From contig JAUCBJ010002087.1 of NCBI GenBank assembly GCA_032718475.1, forward strand, positions 1-64,000: a stretch of DNA of 64,000 nucleotides. The letters are read 5' to 3'. Positions 31,039 through 41,605 of the stretch are shown here, one piece after another. The translations under genes were made by a program, and so were the position numbers. The stretch comes from Nemertoderma westbladi (taxonomy: Eukaryota > Xenacoelomorpha > Nemertodermatida > Nemertodermatidae). The notes under the pieces were generated by a model, which worked only from the letters and a program-made list of their open reading frames with translations, searched no databases and had not been told where the DNA came from. Each line of letters opens with the position of its first letter. Position 1 is the first letter of the stretch.

Positions 31039-32297
31039 TGTAAAAGCTTCTGTGGGATATAACTGGCCCCTTTGCTTCGCAATCCAGTTTCCCCCCAGGC
31101 GCTGGAATACTCTAAAAAAGGTTCTCTAACTGTATATCTATTCCCCTCGCCCGCAAGGTACCGTTACAGGTGTTTTAACGGACATAAAAGTCATTCTGCT
31201 ATATACGTGTTTTAGCGGACATGGTAAGGCAAAAAACCTACAATGCACCAAATGCCTTTCACAGCTTGGCCGTGATGATTCATATTACGACATCTAACAG
31301 CCGGTTGCTGACATGGAAACAGCCATTGGACGCATGGTTCTTTGTTTGGCTTGAGCCAATCAGAGCGATTTTTCCTGTCGACGTGTAGCTTTTCGGCCGA
31401 TCATAAGGAGAGTGTTCAGTCTTACTGTTTTCACTTGATACTTTGTTGTTATTGCTGTCTAAGCCAGAAACACCGGCTCTAGAGTTAATTCTTTTCATAC
31501 TTTAAGAGGAAACATTAGTAGGCTTAAATTATAGAGCGTATGACTGTTATCAGTCAAATCCATTCACAATTCAATACTTTGTTGTTATTACTGTTCAACA
31601 TACATTATTATACTGCTATTTACTGTTGTGTTTGGTTGAATATTATTTGGAGAACATATATAAAGAACCCAAATTTCCCAATTTTCTTGATACACTACAG
31701 GTTAGAGAGACGGGTTATATATATAGCGATTGCGACTTATATTGTTGTGGTTTGTAGTGAATTTAATGCTATTTGATAAGCACTACATTGGTCCGTTGCT
31801 ATTCCCTTTATATATGATAAAATACATTGACGGGCGGCAAATTAATGAGCAGTATTGTGTGTTACCGGTAGTGTGCATGATTGTGACCGATAACTAAGCA
31901 TTTCCTAAAGAATGCGACTCATACGTGAATCATAAGCCTTACCGACTTACCGTTGTGATTGGTATAAGTCATATCTCTGTTTACTTAGATAGAGCGCCAC
32001 GTCCTAAAAGGAACTGTTAATATTTCCCGAAAGTGAATAATATTAGTCAGAAATTAATTATTAACGATCAATCGAATAATACAATACCGTAAGCTTCACT
32101 GCAATAATAATCTAAGCCGACAGAATCCAGCCTCCCGGGATTATCCAGCGGATGAATGGACGCGCACTAGGCTGGCTTCTGCTAATGTTGTGTTTATTGG
32201 TATTAAATATTTGTCATCTTCTAAAGTATATTTATAAATCAAAAGACATATAAATTTTGGCAGGTTAAACTGCTAAAGGTCTTCAAAAGCGCGTACA
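31039..32297 (+). repeat. Second BEL/Pao 5' LTR (1259 bp)
   Basis: TG..CA ended. TATATAAAG at 31657-31665 is a good TATA-box candidate and is preserved in the partner LTR at 42224-42232. Open frames inside (31280-31498 minus and 31540-31776 plus) recur in the other LTR only because the LTRs are copies. Confidence 0.93.
31657..31665 (+). promoter_or_regulatory. TATA-box candidate in the LTR
   Basis: TATATAAAG within the 5' LTR, well placed to start genomic RNA in the second half of the LTR. Identical in the 3' LTR (42224-42232). Confidence 0.5.
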
Positions 32298-32576
32298 ATA
32301 ACAGTCATTGACTTTATTGCAGTAAGCAATAAAGTTGAAAGTACCGATCGACCGGTAAACCTGAACCGGCACTTCTGTAGGTCCGTAGGCCCAACTGCCC
32401 TAACCGGTACTTCCAGTATAAGTACATTAGTATTATTCGATTTTGATTATAGTATACCGGTAGGTCTTAGTATTTAATCAGGGAACGGCCGCCCTGATTT
32501 TTATTTGAGATTCTACTTATTTCTGTCGGTTTTATTTACTAGTAGGCTAATATTGAGCAGAAGGCGTGTGACCCTG

Positions 32577-33160
32577 CTCAGATTGTTCAGATAATTGTAG
32601 GCTGAGCTGCTGTCTGACTGTTGTTGGGTTTGGAGAGATTACGGCGTGTGTAGAGTTTGTCTGATAAAGTGCTGTTAGTAAGTTGGGGCAGCCATATGCT
32701 GCAAGGTCAATCCCCTCTTAAAGAATAAGTCGTACTACCGTGTTAGAACGCATACTAACTAACTATTTCAGAATCTGCATATACTGTAGTTTATTTAGGC
32801 TTGATCGTAGTCTGCCAGCGTTTTGGCCTGTGTTTGTTTGTGTGGTCTGTTCAGGTACCGTAATAGTTATTACTCAGATATTTTGTAGGCTGGATTGTTG
32901 TCTAGCTATTATTAGGTCTGAAGAGATTGCTGCGTGTGTAGAGTTTGTCTGATAAAGCTCCGTTAGTAAGTTGGGGCAGCCATAGCGGTAAGGTCTATCC
33001 CCTCTTAAAGAATAAGTCGTACTACCGTGTTAGAACGCATACTAACTAACTATTTCAGAATCTACACGTACGGTAGTTTATTTAGGCTTGGCGGTAGTCT
33101 GCCAGCGTTTTGGTTTGTATTTGTTTGAGTATTCTGTACGGGTAGCGTAATATTTATTAT
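32577..33160 (+). repeat. ~288-bp diverged tandem duplication in leader
   Basis: The block around TAGAGTTTGTCTGATAAAG at 32651 recurs at 32939. Both copies contain AAGTTGGGGCAGCCATA and a long identical stretch beginning CCCCTCTTAAAGAATAAGTC. Flanks are more diverged. Confidence 0.85.
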
Positions 33161-34093
33161 TCAGAGTTTATGCGATTATTCGCAACATTCATGTCCCCAA
33201 GTTTATTCCTACAGTAATTGTGCTTGTTATACATACCGTTATAGTTAAATTAACCCCGGTACTACACGGGCTGCTCGGCGTAGGACAAGACTGGTGACTT
33301 TGTGCTTCGGTCACTCCAGCAGATGCCGTGGTTCTTTTAACTGTTCAAGTATATTTAACTACTGATTATTTGTTATACCGGTACTTGTACCTAATTTAGG
33401 GTTTAGTGTACAGTGCTTTCCGAAGTAATTAGTGTAGGCAGTATATTTGTGTTGTAAAGTGGTTGATAGGCACATTCGTTAGCTCTATTAGCTTCTGGGT
33501 AGGAACAATCCGTGATACATAACGTAGTACCTATAGCGATACGGTTATAGGTCGTCAGGCGGTGGTATTTTCCTATCTGGACAGTACAGTATATTTACTA
33601 CTACTTATTATTTAAATACCGTAGTACCCTGTCCATTGTAATAACCAGAATTCTAACCCTTTGTTAGGCTGGTTTGTAGACTTCCTGTAAAATTACCCTA
33701 AAAAATTCGTACGTAATATTTGTTGTGTTTAATTAGAGAATTAATCTCACCCATATCGTAAGTAATTTGTAGTATTAAGTAACTTAGGTAAATTAGAATT
33801 ATCAGTTTTAGTGTCAAATAAATAGCACTTCACTGAGAGCTCACAGCTTCTGTGTAGTGACTCCCCCAGAAATAATAACATTTATTTCAAATATTGACAA
33901 AAACCCATTTAAACGGGTATATATCTATTATAAATCAACTCAAACGATTTATAAATAGTAGGCCTGCCAGACAACAACTAGGTCTCAATATCAGTTGGAC
34001 TACTGCTTAAATAACGGTAATAAAGTAAGTTAAAGTAACCAAGTAACCCTAAATATTCAGAAATTCAATTATTCTAAAATAATTGATAATTGA

Positions 34094-34360
34094 CATACCG
34101 GTATTTACCATAGGCTTATTATATTTATCTCTATAAATTTGAGCTGAAATCATACCGGTACTCTGTAATTAATCTAGTCCGTAATTACACTTATATATAC
34201 TATAAGTGTAAGCTGTATACCGGTATTCACTATAGGCCTATTATATATTTATATATATCTGTGCTAAATTTATATACCGGTACCCTGTGACAAACCTAGT
34301 TTACAATACTTATATATATATTATGAGCATACCGTTATTCTAATATATTATATATATATC
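34094..34360 (+). repeat. ~120-bp AT-rich tandem repeat in leader
   Basis: Units start with ATACCGGTATT near 34095 and ATACCGGTATTCACTATAGG near 34217, with a truncated third unit at 34329. They are rich in TATATATA and lie just before the gag start. Confidence 0.7.
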
Positions 34361-34475
34361 ACGCTACACTGAGTAGCAGTATCGGCAATTAATTATTAGG
34401 CTAACGGTGATACTGAATTACTAGACTTACTTTGACTGTATTTGTAACCGTAGGCATTCAACTGTGTAAACAAAC

Positions 34476-37400
34476 ATGGCTGACACAAGGCAAACTCTGT
34501 CAGATAGTCTCCTAGAAACAACAGACTGTTTCTCAGATCAAAGTGTAGAGAATCCCAGACCGAGGTCTGAAACCCCTCATACTGTAAGAAGGGCAACCCC
34601 TGCAGTGGTTGTATCAGAACCTAGGTTGGTAGAAGCGATTTCGCATTTTGCGAAGTTAGTGAAGCGCCGTTGGTCTGCCATAGGCACTCGGGCCCAAGTC
34701 AAGCGGGATCAAGAAGAAGCTATAAAACAGCAGCAACCTCCTAGCCAAGAACCTAGTTCTCAGCGGCCCGATAGCTCCAGTAGTTCGGATACTGTTGAGC
34801 GGACGCCCGAACGCGGAGCGAAGATGGCGGATATGGTTTATGATGAGCGGCCAACCTATGAAGAATCAACCGACGCCACTTCTTCTCAAGTGGAAAGCGA
34901 GGTGGAAAGCGAAGTGGAAAGCGAATTAACAGCAGCAGAGAAGCCGCGAACTAGAGACGCCATTGACATATATCTGTCAGACTATCAGCGATTCATAGGA
35001 GACGAAGAGTTGAGGAGACGACTGTCTGGACTTCGCCCTAATAGTGAAGGAACCAAGCTTGTGTTGGACGCAATCGATGCGGAAATGTTAGCTGCAGAAC
35101 AAGCTAAATGTGATGAAAAACTCCGCCTCGTTAGAGTCCAAGAAGAACAAATAAAGAAAAGAAGGATAGAGGAACAAAAGGCGACGGCTATGGCGGCGGC
35201 TATGGCAGATGCAGAAGCAGAAAGAAAAGCAGCAACGGCGGTGGCTATGGCAGATGCAGAAGCAGAAAGAAAAGCAGCAAAGGCGGTGGCAAAGGCAGTG
35301 GCAGAAGCAGAAAGGAGAGCATCTGAGCAGACTACCCAACTGGAGTTGGAGAATCTGCAAGAGACACAAGACAGTATAAATAAACAGTTTACTGCTAATC
35401 AAATGCAGATGATGAGAAAATCTACTCCCAAGCGCCAAGGATACACATCCTCGGAGGAAGGCGATACTACCGATCCTGAAGGCGGAGGAAATAGATCTCA
35501 TCTAAGTAGGCGTAGAAAAACATATTACCGTCGCAAATTGCCTGATTTGCCCCCAGCTGTTAAAAGACAGCTAACTAGCACAGACTTAGGTAGTGCAGAA
35601 CCCATAGAACAATTTATCCAGGTCAAAAGACTCCCTACTATAGTCGATGAACCTGAAATAATTAGGCCTGTTGTTCCCAAAGTCACTTCTGTGCTAGAGA
35701 CCCCTACACTTCCAGAGCTTAACTCTAAATTCCCTTTACATAGTACTATACTGCCTGTACCCGGTGGAACAGTCCATGCAAATACCCCTGTCCAGATAGC
35801 AGAGAGGGAAATCAATAATTTGTCTCCCGTCGTCCCGCGTCAGCCCGCTACTATGTTGGCGACTCCCGCTTCGGCGGTTGAGTGGGTGGAAGAGGGACGG
35901 TGGGGGATGAATCTCCTGCTAGGACAGATGCAGGAGACTGTCCACCAACTTAAGGGAACAGTGAGGGAAGGTAGAGCAGAGTTGCAAGAAGTGCAGCAAA
36001 GTATCGCGCTAGAACGCGACAAATTAGTCAATATACAAAAGGGCATACCAATACCCCCTGTAACATTGTGTCCACCTGTTAGGTCTGAAGTATTACATGC
36101 GCAAGGTGTGGAGCCTACACGCATCTATACTGCTAGTGAAGTTGAAACTCCTATAGCAAACCCTATTAAGGGTGATTATAGACCTGTTATTAATGATATT
36201 CCCTATAGACCTGATAATGATCCGAGAAATTTATATACCGATAATTCGATATTAAATAACACGATGGCCCAAGAAAGCTTTACGCGTCAGATGGCTAGAA
36301 CAGAAGCCCGCCAAGCGGTCAAAGTGGGAGAGATCGTCAAATTCAATGGAGATGAGATGAAATGGTTACCTTTCAACGAATATTACAAAGATAGCATACA
36401 GAACTCTGTACTATCTAACGGAGAGAAACTTAGATTCCTCATCAAGTGCTTGGAAGGACCTCCCAAGTTAATGGCGTTAAAGTTTATTGGACATCCAGAT
36501 GGATTAAGACAAGTTTGGGATACATTAAACATCAGGTATGGTAACAAGGATAATATAGCTAAGTATTTGTATGCAAAATTAGTAGCCCCCCGACACTTCC
36601 TTAGTAGCGGGATTATAGAGTTTTCCGATGAAATTCAAGAGATCTGTAGACAACTGGACTGGTTAGGTAAGTCGCATGAATATCAGAGTTCCATGGTCAT
36701 TGGAGCCGTAGTCTCTACTTTACCAAAGGGTGGAGTATGTACGCGCTGGGACAAGAAAGTGTTGTACATGAATGAACAACAACGCCGAAGCCCTACCATG
36801 GCTGATCTCATGTCCTTCTTAGATAGTGAAGTAAAATTACAACTCATAAGGCAGTCCAGAGAGAAAACATCGGAAAATAAGGTAAGTGAGAAACCCGTTT
36901 CTAGGAGAAGGATAATACCAGTGTGTTATACTGACGACGGCGAAAGCCAAGCTTCTCAAGAAGAGGACAGCGGGAAAGACACCGAACGATCTTACTATGA
37001 CAACAAGACCTATAAAGACGTAAGTAAATACAAGTCTCGAACCAGTGACAGGAGAGAACAGGTAACAACAACTCCTCCTACGTCTCCTAAGAGAATTCAC
37101 GGAAGAAAGCCCGAAGAAAGAACGAGAGTGCAGAACGTTAACCAAGTTAAGGTGAGTAACATCAAACCAAAATGTGCGCTGTGCGACGGGCCCCACCGTT
37201 TGAGTGCGTGTGCAGAATTCCTAAAGAAATCCCTGGCAGATAGACGTGGAGTCCTGTGGGATAAGCGGTTATGTTATAACTGTCTCAGACGCGGACACCA
37301 GCGGCGAACCTGTTACTCTGACGCAAGGTGTGCTAAGTGCGGCGCGAAACATCATAGCTTGTTGCACACGGAATTCGAACGAAACAGCCCGAGTCAGGTA

Positions 37401-38606
37401 AGTGAGCCCAAATCACATGTCCAATTCAGTGATGTGAACGACACTGACCAAAGTTCTGAGTGGGAAGGATTCTATACGGACGAATTCTCCGATGCCAACG
37501 AATCCTGTTATCTAATAAATACCGCAGTGTATCGAGCACTTACGTACGAAAAAGACACCGACACGGAGTTCCCCCCAACCACCTTTGACAAACAACCATC
37601 TTGGAAAGCTCCAGCTTCCAACGTAGGAATCAGAGAATTTCCTGTAGTTCAAGTAAGAGTTCACGGTCTTAACAAAAGCTACATAGTGAACGCCCTCCTT
37701 GACTCCGGCAGCACAGGAACATTCATCGATCAAGAACTAGCCGAAGATATCTTTGCTGGACAACCCAAATTCCAAACTAAGTTGAATATGTCCGGAATTA
37801 TGCAGGTTTGGAAATCTACCATAACGGCAGATTACTATGTAGGTGCGTTGTCCACCCCCCAGGATAAATTAGGAGCACAAAGTATAAGGTCAGTAAAGAT
37901 GGTGGCTATAAAGAACTTCGCTACTACCCAAGCAGACCTTTATAATTGGGACGAGGATGAGAGCATCCAACATCTTAAGATACCTCGATTCCAGACAGAT
38001 TATCCTGGAGTGCAAATACTCATCGGCCAAAACGCGCATGAGGCGCTCGAGACATTGGAGAAACGGCCTGCTCAACCGCAGCCATTACAAACTTATGCGG
38101 TAAGAACTAGAGTAGGTTGGTACTTTACTGGCCCTTCCCGCAGAACTCTTGAAGAAAGATTGCCACAAGACCGGCTACTTCAAGTAAAGGATTGGGAAGA
38201 GGGGAGCAGTGAAGTGGACGAACCCACTGAGGTAACACCATACTCCTCAGATAATGAAGATATTAACTCCAATGTAGATCAATGGAGACATCGCCCCGAG
38301 ATGATTAATATAGCCGACATCGCTTCCAGAGGAGCAACTCCTCAAGAACGGATAGATACTCCCGGCTGGTTAGGTGGACCCGACACCCTAAGTAAAGAAG
38401 AAGATGAATGGCCTCCTCATCTTACCACTGAGGAGATTAGACAGGCCAAGGGAGCGGAGGAAGTAACACGACAGCCTAATCGCCCAGCTGGTCGCTTAGG
38501 TTTACTGGAAAGAGACCGAAAACTGTCCGGAAACCATGGAAGGCCGGATACTCTTCCTACGACCACTTCCCTAATTCGACAAAGATCTAGGGACTCCATA
38601 ACGTAA
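34476..38606 (+). CDS. gag-pro: BEL/Pao gag-protease ORF with RT/integrase deleted
   Basis: 1376 codons from ATG. An acidic Ser-rich N-terminus with an ESEVESEVESE run is followed by a coiled-coil region (about residues 205-300) with repeats of DAEAERKAA type. Next come a basic linker, an alpha-helical gag core (about 600-780, VKFNGDEMKWLPF..), three Cys/His clusters (about 898-963: CALCDGPHRLSAC, CYNCLRRGHQRRTC, CAKCGAKHHSLLH) and an aspartic protease with DSGS (about residue 1075). Immediately after the protease region the protein jumps to a short tail (NIADIASRGATP..WLGGPDTL..EWPP, about 1277-1320) that corresponds to the end of BEL RNase H. RT and most of RNase H are therefore missing in frame; the protein ends 50 residues later, without integrase. 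The frame is otherwise undamaged, implying selection for gag function or very recent origin. Confidence 0.92.
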   Translation: MADTRQTLSDSLLETTDCFSDQSVENPRPRSETPHTVRRATPAVVVSEPRLVEAISHFAKLVKRRWSAIGTRAQVKRDQEEAIKQQQPPSQEPSSQRPDSSSSSDTVERTPERGAKMADMVYDERPTYEESTDATSSQVESEVESEVESELTAAEKPRTRDAIDIYLSDYQRFIGDEELRRRLSGLRPNSEGTKLVLDAIDAEMLAAEQAKCDEKLRLVRVQEEQIKKRRIEEQKATAMAAAMADAEAERKAATAVAMADAEAERKAAKAVAKAVAEAERRASEQTTQLELENLQETQDSINKQFTANQMQMMRKSTPKRQGYTSSEEGDTTDPEGGGNRSHLSRRRKTYYRRKLPDLPPAVKRQLTSTDLGSAEPIEQFIQVKRLPTIVDEPEIIRPVVPKVTSVLETPTLPELNSKFPLHSTILPVPGGTVHANTPVQIAEREINNLSPVVPRQPATMLATPASAVEWVEEGRWGMNLLLGQMQETVHQLKGTVREGRAELQEVQQSIALERDKLVNIQKGIPIPPVTLCPPVRSEVLHAQGVEPTRIYTASEVETPIANPIKGDYRPVINDIPYRPDNDPRNLYTDNSILNNTMAQESFTRQMARTEARQAVKVGEIVKFNGDEMKWLPFNEYYKDSIQNSVLSNGEKLRFLIKCLEGPPKLMALKFIGHPDGLRQVWDTLNIRYGNKDNIAKYLYAKLVAPRHFLSSGIIEFSDEIQEICRQLDWLGKSHEYQSSMVIGAVVSTLPKGGVCTRWDKKVLYMNEQQRRSPTMADLMSFLDSEVKLQLIRQSREKTSENKVSEKPVSRRRIIPVCYTDDGESQASQEEDSGKDTERSYYDNKTYKDVSKYKSRTSDRREQVTTTPPTSPKRIHGRKPEERTRVQNVNQVKVSNIKPKCALCDGPHRLSACAEFLKKSLADRRGVLWDKRLCYNCLRRGHQRRTCYSDARCAKCGAKHHSLLHTEFERNSPSQVSEPKSHVQFSDVNDTDQSSEWEGFYTDEFSDANESCYLINTAVYRALTYEKDTDTEFPPTTFDKQPSWKAPASNVGIREFPVVQVRVHGLNKSYIVNALLDSGSTGTFIDQELAEDIFAGQPKFQTKLNMSGIMQVWKSTITADYYVGALSTPQDKLGAQSIRSVKMVAIKNFATTQADLYNWDEDESIQHLKIPRFQTDYPGVQILIGQNAHEALETLEKRPAQPQPLQTYAVRTRVGWYFTGPSRRTLEERLPQDRLLQVKDWEEGSSEVDEPTEVTPYSSDNEDINSNVDQWRHRPEMINIADIASRGATPQERIDTPGWLGGPDTLSKEEDEWPPHLTTEEIRQAKGAEEVTRQPNRPAGRLGLLERDRKLSGNHGRPDTLPTTTSLIRQRSRDSIT

Positions 38607-40228
38607 TTATATATGGAGTGGGTGTGTGACTATATTATTTTATATTTTTTTTATTATTATTTTATATTTAGGTATGGATTATTATGTACTTTATTATAAT
38701 CGTTTTATTTAATTTTATTTAGTGGAATGTTATTTAGATTATTTAGTAGATTAGTGCAATATATTAGTGTTTATTACGTAATTACATAATATATCTAGTG
38801 CGACGGCGAGAAATAATTCTTTTCTCTTTCCTTACTGTCCGTATTATATTATAAATGCGAGACTATAGTAAGATGACATGTCCGTACTTATTAAAGTACA
38901 ATAAAGCTCCTACTATATTTAAGTATTATTGGTAGGCAGAGTATTAGGAATGCAAAGTTCAGATCCTCGTGTCTCGGCTAAACCAAGCTCTGGGTAGACC
39001 TTGGAAACGACTTGCCTCTTCACACTGACATTGCTTCGTGCGATATTGCTCTTCTACCTTATATTAAATAATACTTATAGTAGCGTGATGTCCCTATAAC
39101 AGTAGCGTAAAACGCAAATAAATCTGTTAAACCTTTTGACCATCTGTAATTCTAGTCGATTAAGATATCGCGGCACCCACCGATATACTTGAAAGACAAA
39201 TTCTAGAATCAGTGGTTAACGTCCCCAGACAAGTTCTGGAATAAATCGGTGCCCATCTTAAATATTAATTTAATATTTATTAAAGTCTGTAAAATTCAGA
39301 TCCGTTAACAATTCTAGTCGATTAAGATATCGTAGCACTTACCGATACTCTTAAAAGACAAATTTCATAGAATTAAGGATCCTATGTCCCCAGACCTGCT
39401 CTGGAATCAACTTATGTCAATTTTAACATCAAATAATAAAATTCACGGGAATAAATTTAAATTCATATTTTAAATGAATTTCATAAATTGTCATTTTGTA
39501 CAATTTATAACATTCCCAAAATTCCATTAATTAATAGATCATGGGAGCGGAGATTCATCCTATTGAGTGTACTAGAGTGTGAGAATCTCCAACATATAGT
39601 CAATAGCCGATAAAATTTATAAAATCATGCATAAAGAGGATATTGACAATTAAAGAATTATTATTAAATAGCATCCCAGATCTGTATGCATGAGAATTAC
39701 CCTAATTCTACCGCTAGCATTCCATAATGTCACCATAGCAACACCCACGCTAGAATTAGAAGCAAGTTAAGAAAACAATAGAGAGCTTGTCACATTGCAT
39801 AGCATAGAGAATACATAGCACGCTGTTAGTATCCAAGGATACACAGTAATAACGTGACATTCTGGAAGGCACTGACTAACGGACAAATGGCCTGTATGTG
39901 TACAATTGGTGACAGTTGTGTGGAATTTGTGCGTTTGTAGGCGAATGTTACTGCTAAGGTGTGTTTACAGTAGCTAGTCGCAATTGTGAAAGTAACCCAA
40001 CTCTCCTATAGAAAGAACCTAAAGTGGATTCAAGCCTTTGGGACGGACAGTGGAGTGACTTGTGCCGGTTATCGTTGTCGTACTGTTGCTACATGTTGGC
40101 GTAAATACCGCGACAACGGTACATCGGCGCTGAGGATCCCACTGTCCGGGGGCAAAGAGAGGTGGGCAGCGACGTCCGCTCGCCTAAACATAAACTCATT
40201 TCGATATTAACAAACTCAGATAGCAGAT
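38607..40228 (+). other. Second BEL/Pao non-coding region after gag-protease
   Basis: No RT or integrase remnants were seen. A ~162-bp diverged direct repeat around TCTAGTCGATTAAGATATCG occurs at 39146-39255 and 39308-39418, each copy also containing GTCCCCAGAC. A 74-codon frame at 39986-40210 shows no family resemblance. Confidence 0.6.
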
Positions 40229-41502
40229 ATGACGGAGTTGATAGAAGATGATCTTGGTATCAAGGAGCGATATACTCTACCTTTGCAAGCATTTGTGGAT
40301 AGCTTAATACGCGGTGAAGCCGATCCAACCATTACGGAGGACGATGGTCGTTATATCGAACCGCCGATGTCCCAAGAGCAACTTGCGCGTGAATTGGACT
40401 ATCGAAAATCCACCGCGCGCTATACGCATCGTAATAGTACGTATATGGACTTCCTAACTACCGGCCATCCTATCGATTTACATGATACGGACGATGTAGA
40501 CACCGAAAGGGAAATGGTTCTATTTAAATATCATACCCAGCGGAGTCGGAACGATAAAACGAGAATAGATCACGAAAATTCTATTCGTAACAGACTGGGA
40601 AGACGAACCAATATGCCTAGAATCTGAGGAGATTCAGCCTATCGCGCCCGGAACAGCGACAACGATTACATCCTAGAATGGTATCAAGGTCCACAGTGTC
40701 TCACTGCGTACGATTATCGCCATGCCAACTATGTTTCTAGGCAACGTTGTCGGTTATGCGCATCGAGAGACCACGATACGCCCATGGACACCAACGTCCG
40801 CTGTTCCTATATCCAAGAACAACCGACTATGGAAATTTATTGCGCATATTGCAGACTCAATAACCTGCACATTTTTGCGGTTTGCCCTCAATTTATGACT
40901 CAATGTCACCATTGTCAACTAAAGGGACACGCCAGTTTCGATTGCCCTTTTAATCGCGATTTGGAAAGCGTAGATGAAATGATCACACTACGTTACATTA
41001 GAGCTTGGGAAGCGAAGGCTGATTTACATCGTGATTCGCGCCATCGCTATTATCCTGAACGCGCTTACGAAGGAATTTATGCGTTCCATCCTTATCTATT
41101 CGCTTCTGTCGAACAGAAATCGCGCATATCGAGTTACAGGAAGTATATCGACGGCCTTACGAATACCGAGCTCGTGAACGCGAGTTGGAAAGGACCATTA
41201 AACCCCGGAGGTTTCTAGCTGCCTATAGTCAACCCACGGCCCTCGTTCAGACCACTCGTAAAGGACCCGTAAGAGCGGCTGTCTTAAAACGCGCTCTCAA
41301 AGCCGTTAGACCCCTCTCCCCCGACGTTGATGTCAATCAACCCGGCACTTCGACTGGCGGATACACCGTCCATAATTCTACACCCTCTGATGCAATCATA
41401 TTGCACGCTTCACCCAGGAGTTATAGCCCTCCTTGTAAAGTGGCTCGCCCCAAAGAGAAAAGGACTCTGGCTAGCTTTAAAAAAAAAAAAAAAACTGCGT
41501 AA
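40229..41502 (+). pseudogene. BEL/Pao accessory ORF with CCHC knuckle (unrecognised, broken)
   Basis: An ATG at 40229, with an in-frame stop 21 bases upstream, opens a frame that continues to 41218 except for a single TGA at 40625-40627. Coding character then seems to pass to the -1 frame near 41110-41190 and runs to TAA at 41502. The ~420-codon gene would have an acidic N-terminus (MTELIEDD..), a basic segment, three C-x2-C pairs (CRLC, CAYC, CHHC), of which the last forms a true CCHC zinc knuckle (CHHC-x4-H-x4-C), a Tyr/Arg-rich region and a Lys-rich C-terminus. No signal peptide or TM segment is present, so it is not env. Its position between pol and the 3' LTR matches the accessory ORF of the outer element. 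Function unknown; a nucleic-acid-binding role is inferred from the zinc knuckle and basic charge. Confidence 0.6.
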
Positions 41503-41596
41503 ACGCCGTCCGCGCAAGAAAGACTAACTGTTTAGAGTATTTACGTATATTAGAAACTGTGATTTTGTATATTTCATAGACTCAAATCCCATTTTC

Positions 41597-41605
41597 TGGG
41601 AGCGG
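41597..41605 (+). promoter_or_regulatory. Polypurine tract candidate
   Basis: TGGGAGCGG directly precedes the 3' LTR. The outer BEL/Pao element has TTGGAGCGG at the equivalent place on its own strand. Confidence 0.6.

Larger units (their letters stand above)
32298..34475 (+). other. Second BEL/Pao 5' leader (2.2 kb)
   Basis: A long untranslated leader without protein-like frames. It begins ATAACAGTCATTGAC with no TGG-type primer site next to the LTR. It contains a ~288-bp diverged tandem duplication (32577-33160) and an AT-rich ~120-bp repeat marked by ATACCGGTA (34094-34360). It could hold packaging signals. Confidence 0.6.

Noticed and set aside
31280-31776. Short frames of 72 and 78 codons repeated at 41847-42343
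   Set aside because: They recur only because they lie in the two LTR copies; no coding signature.
40229-41502. env-like gene in the second BEL/Pao element
   Set aside because: No signal peptide, glycosylation pattern, furin-like site or membrane segment; the Cys pattern is of zinc-knuckle type.
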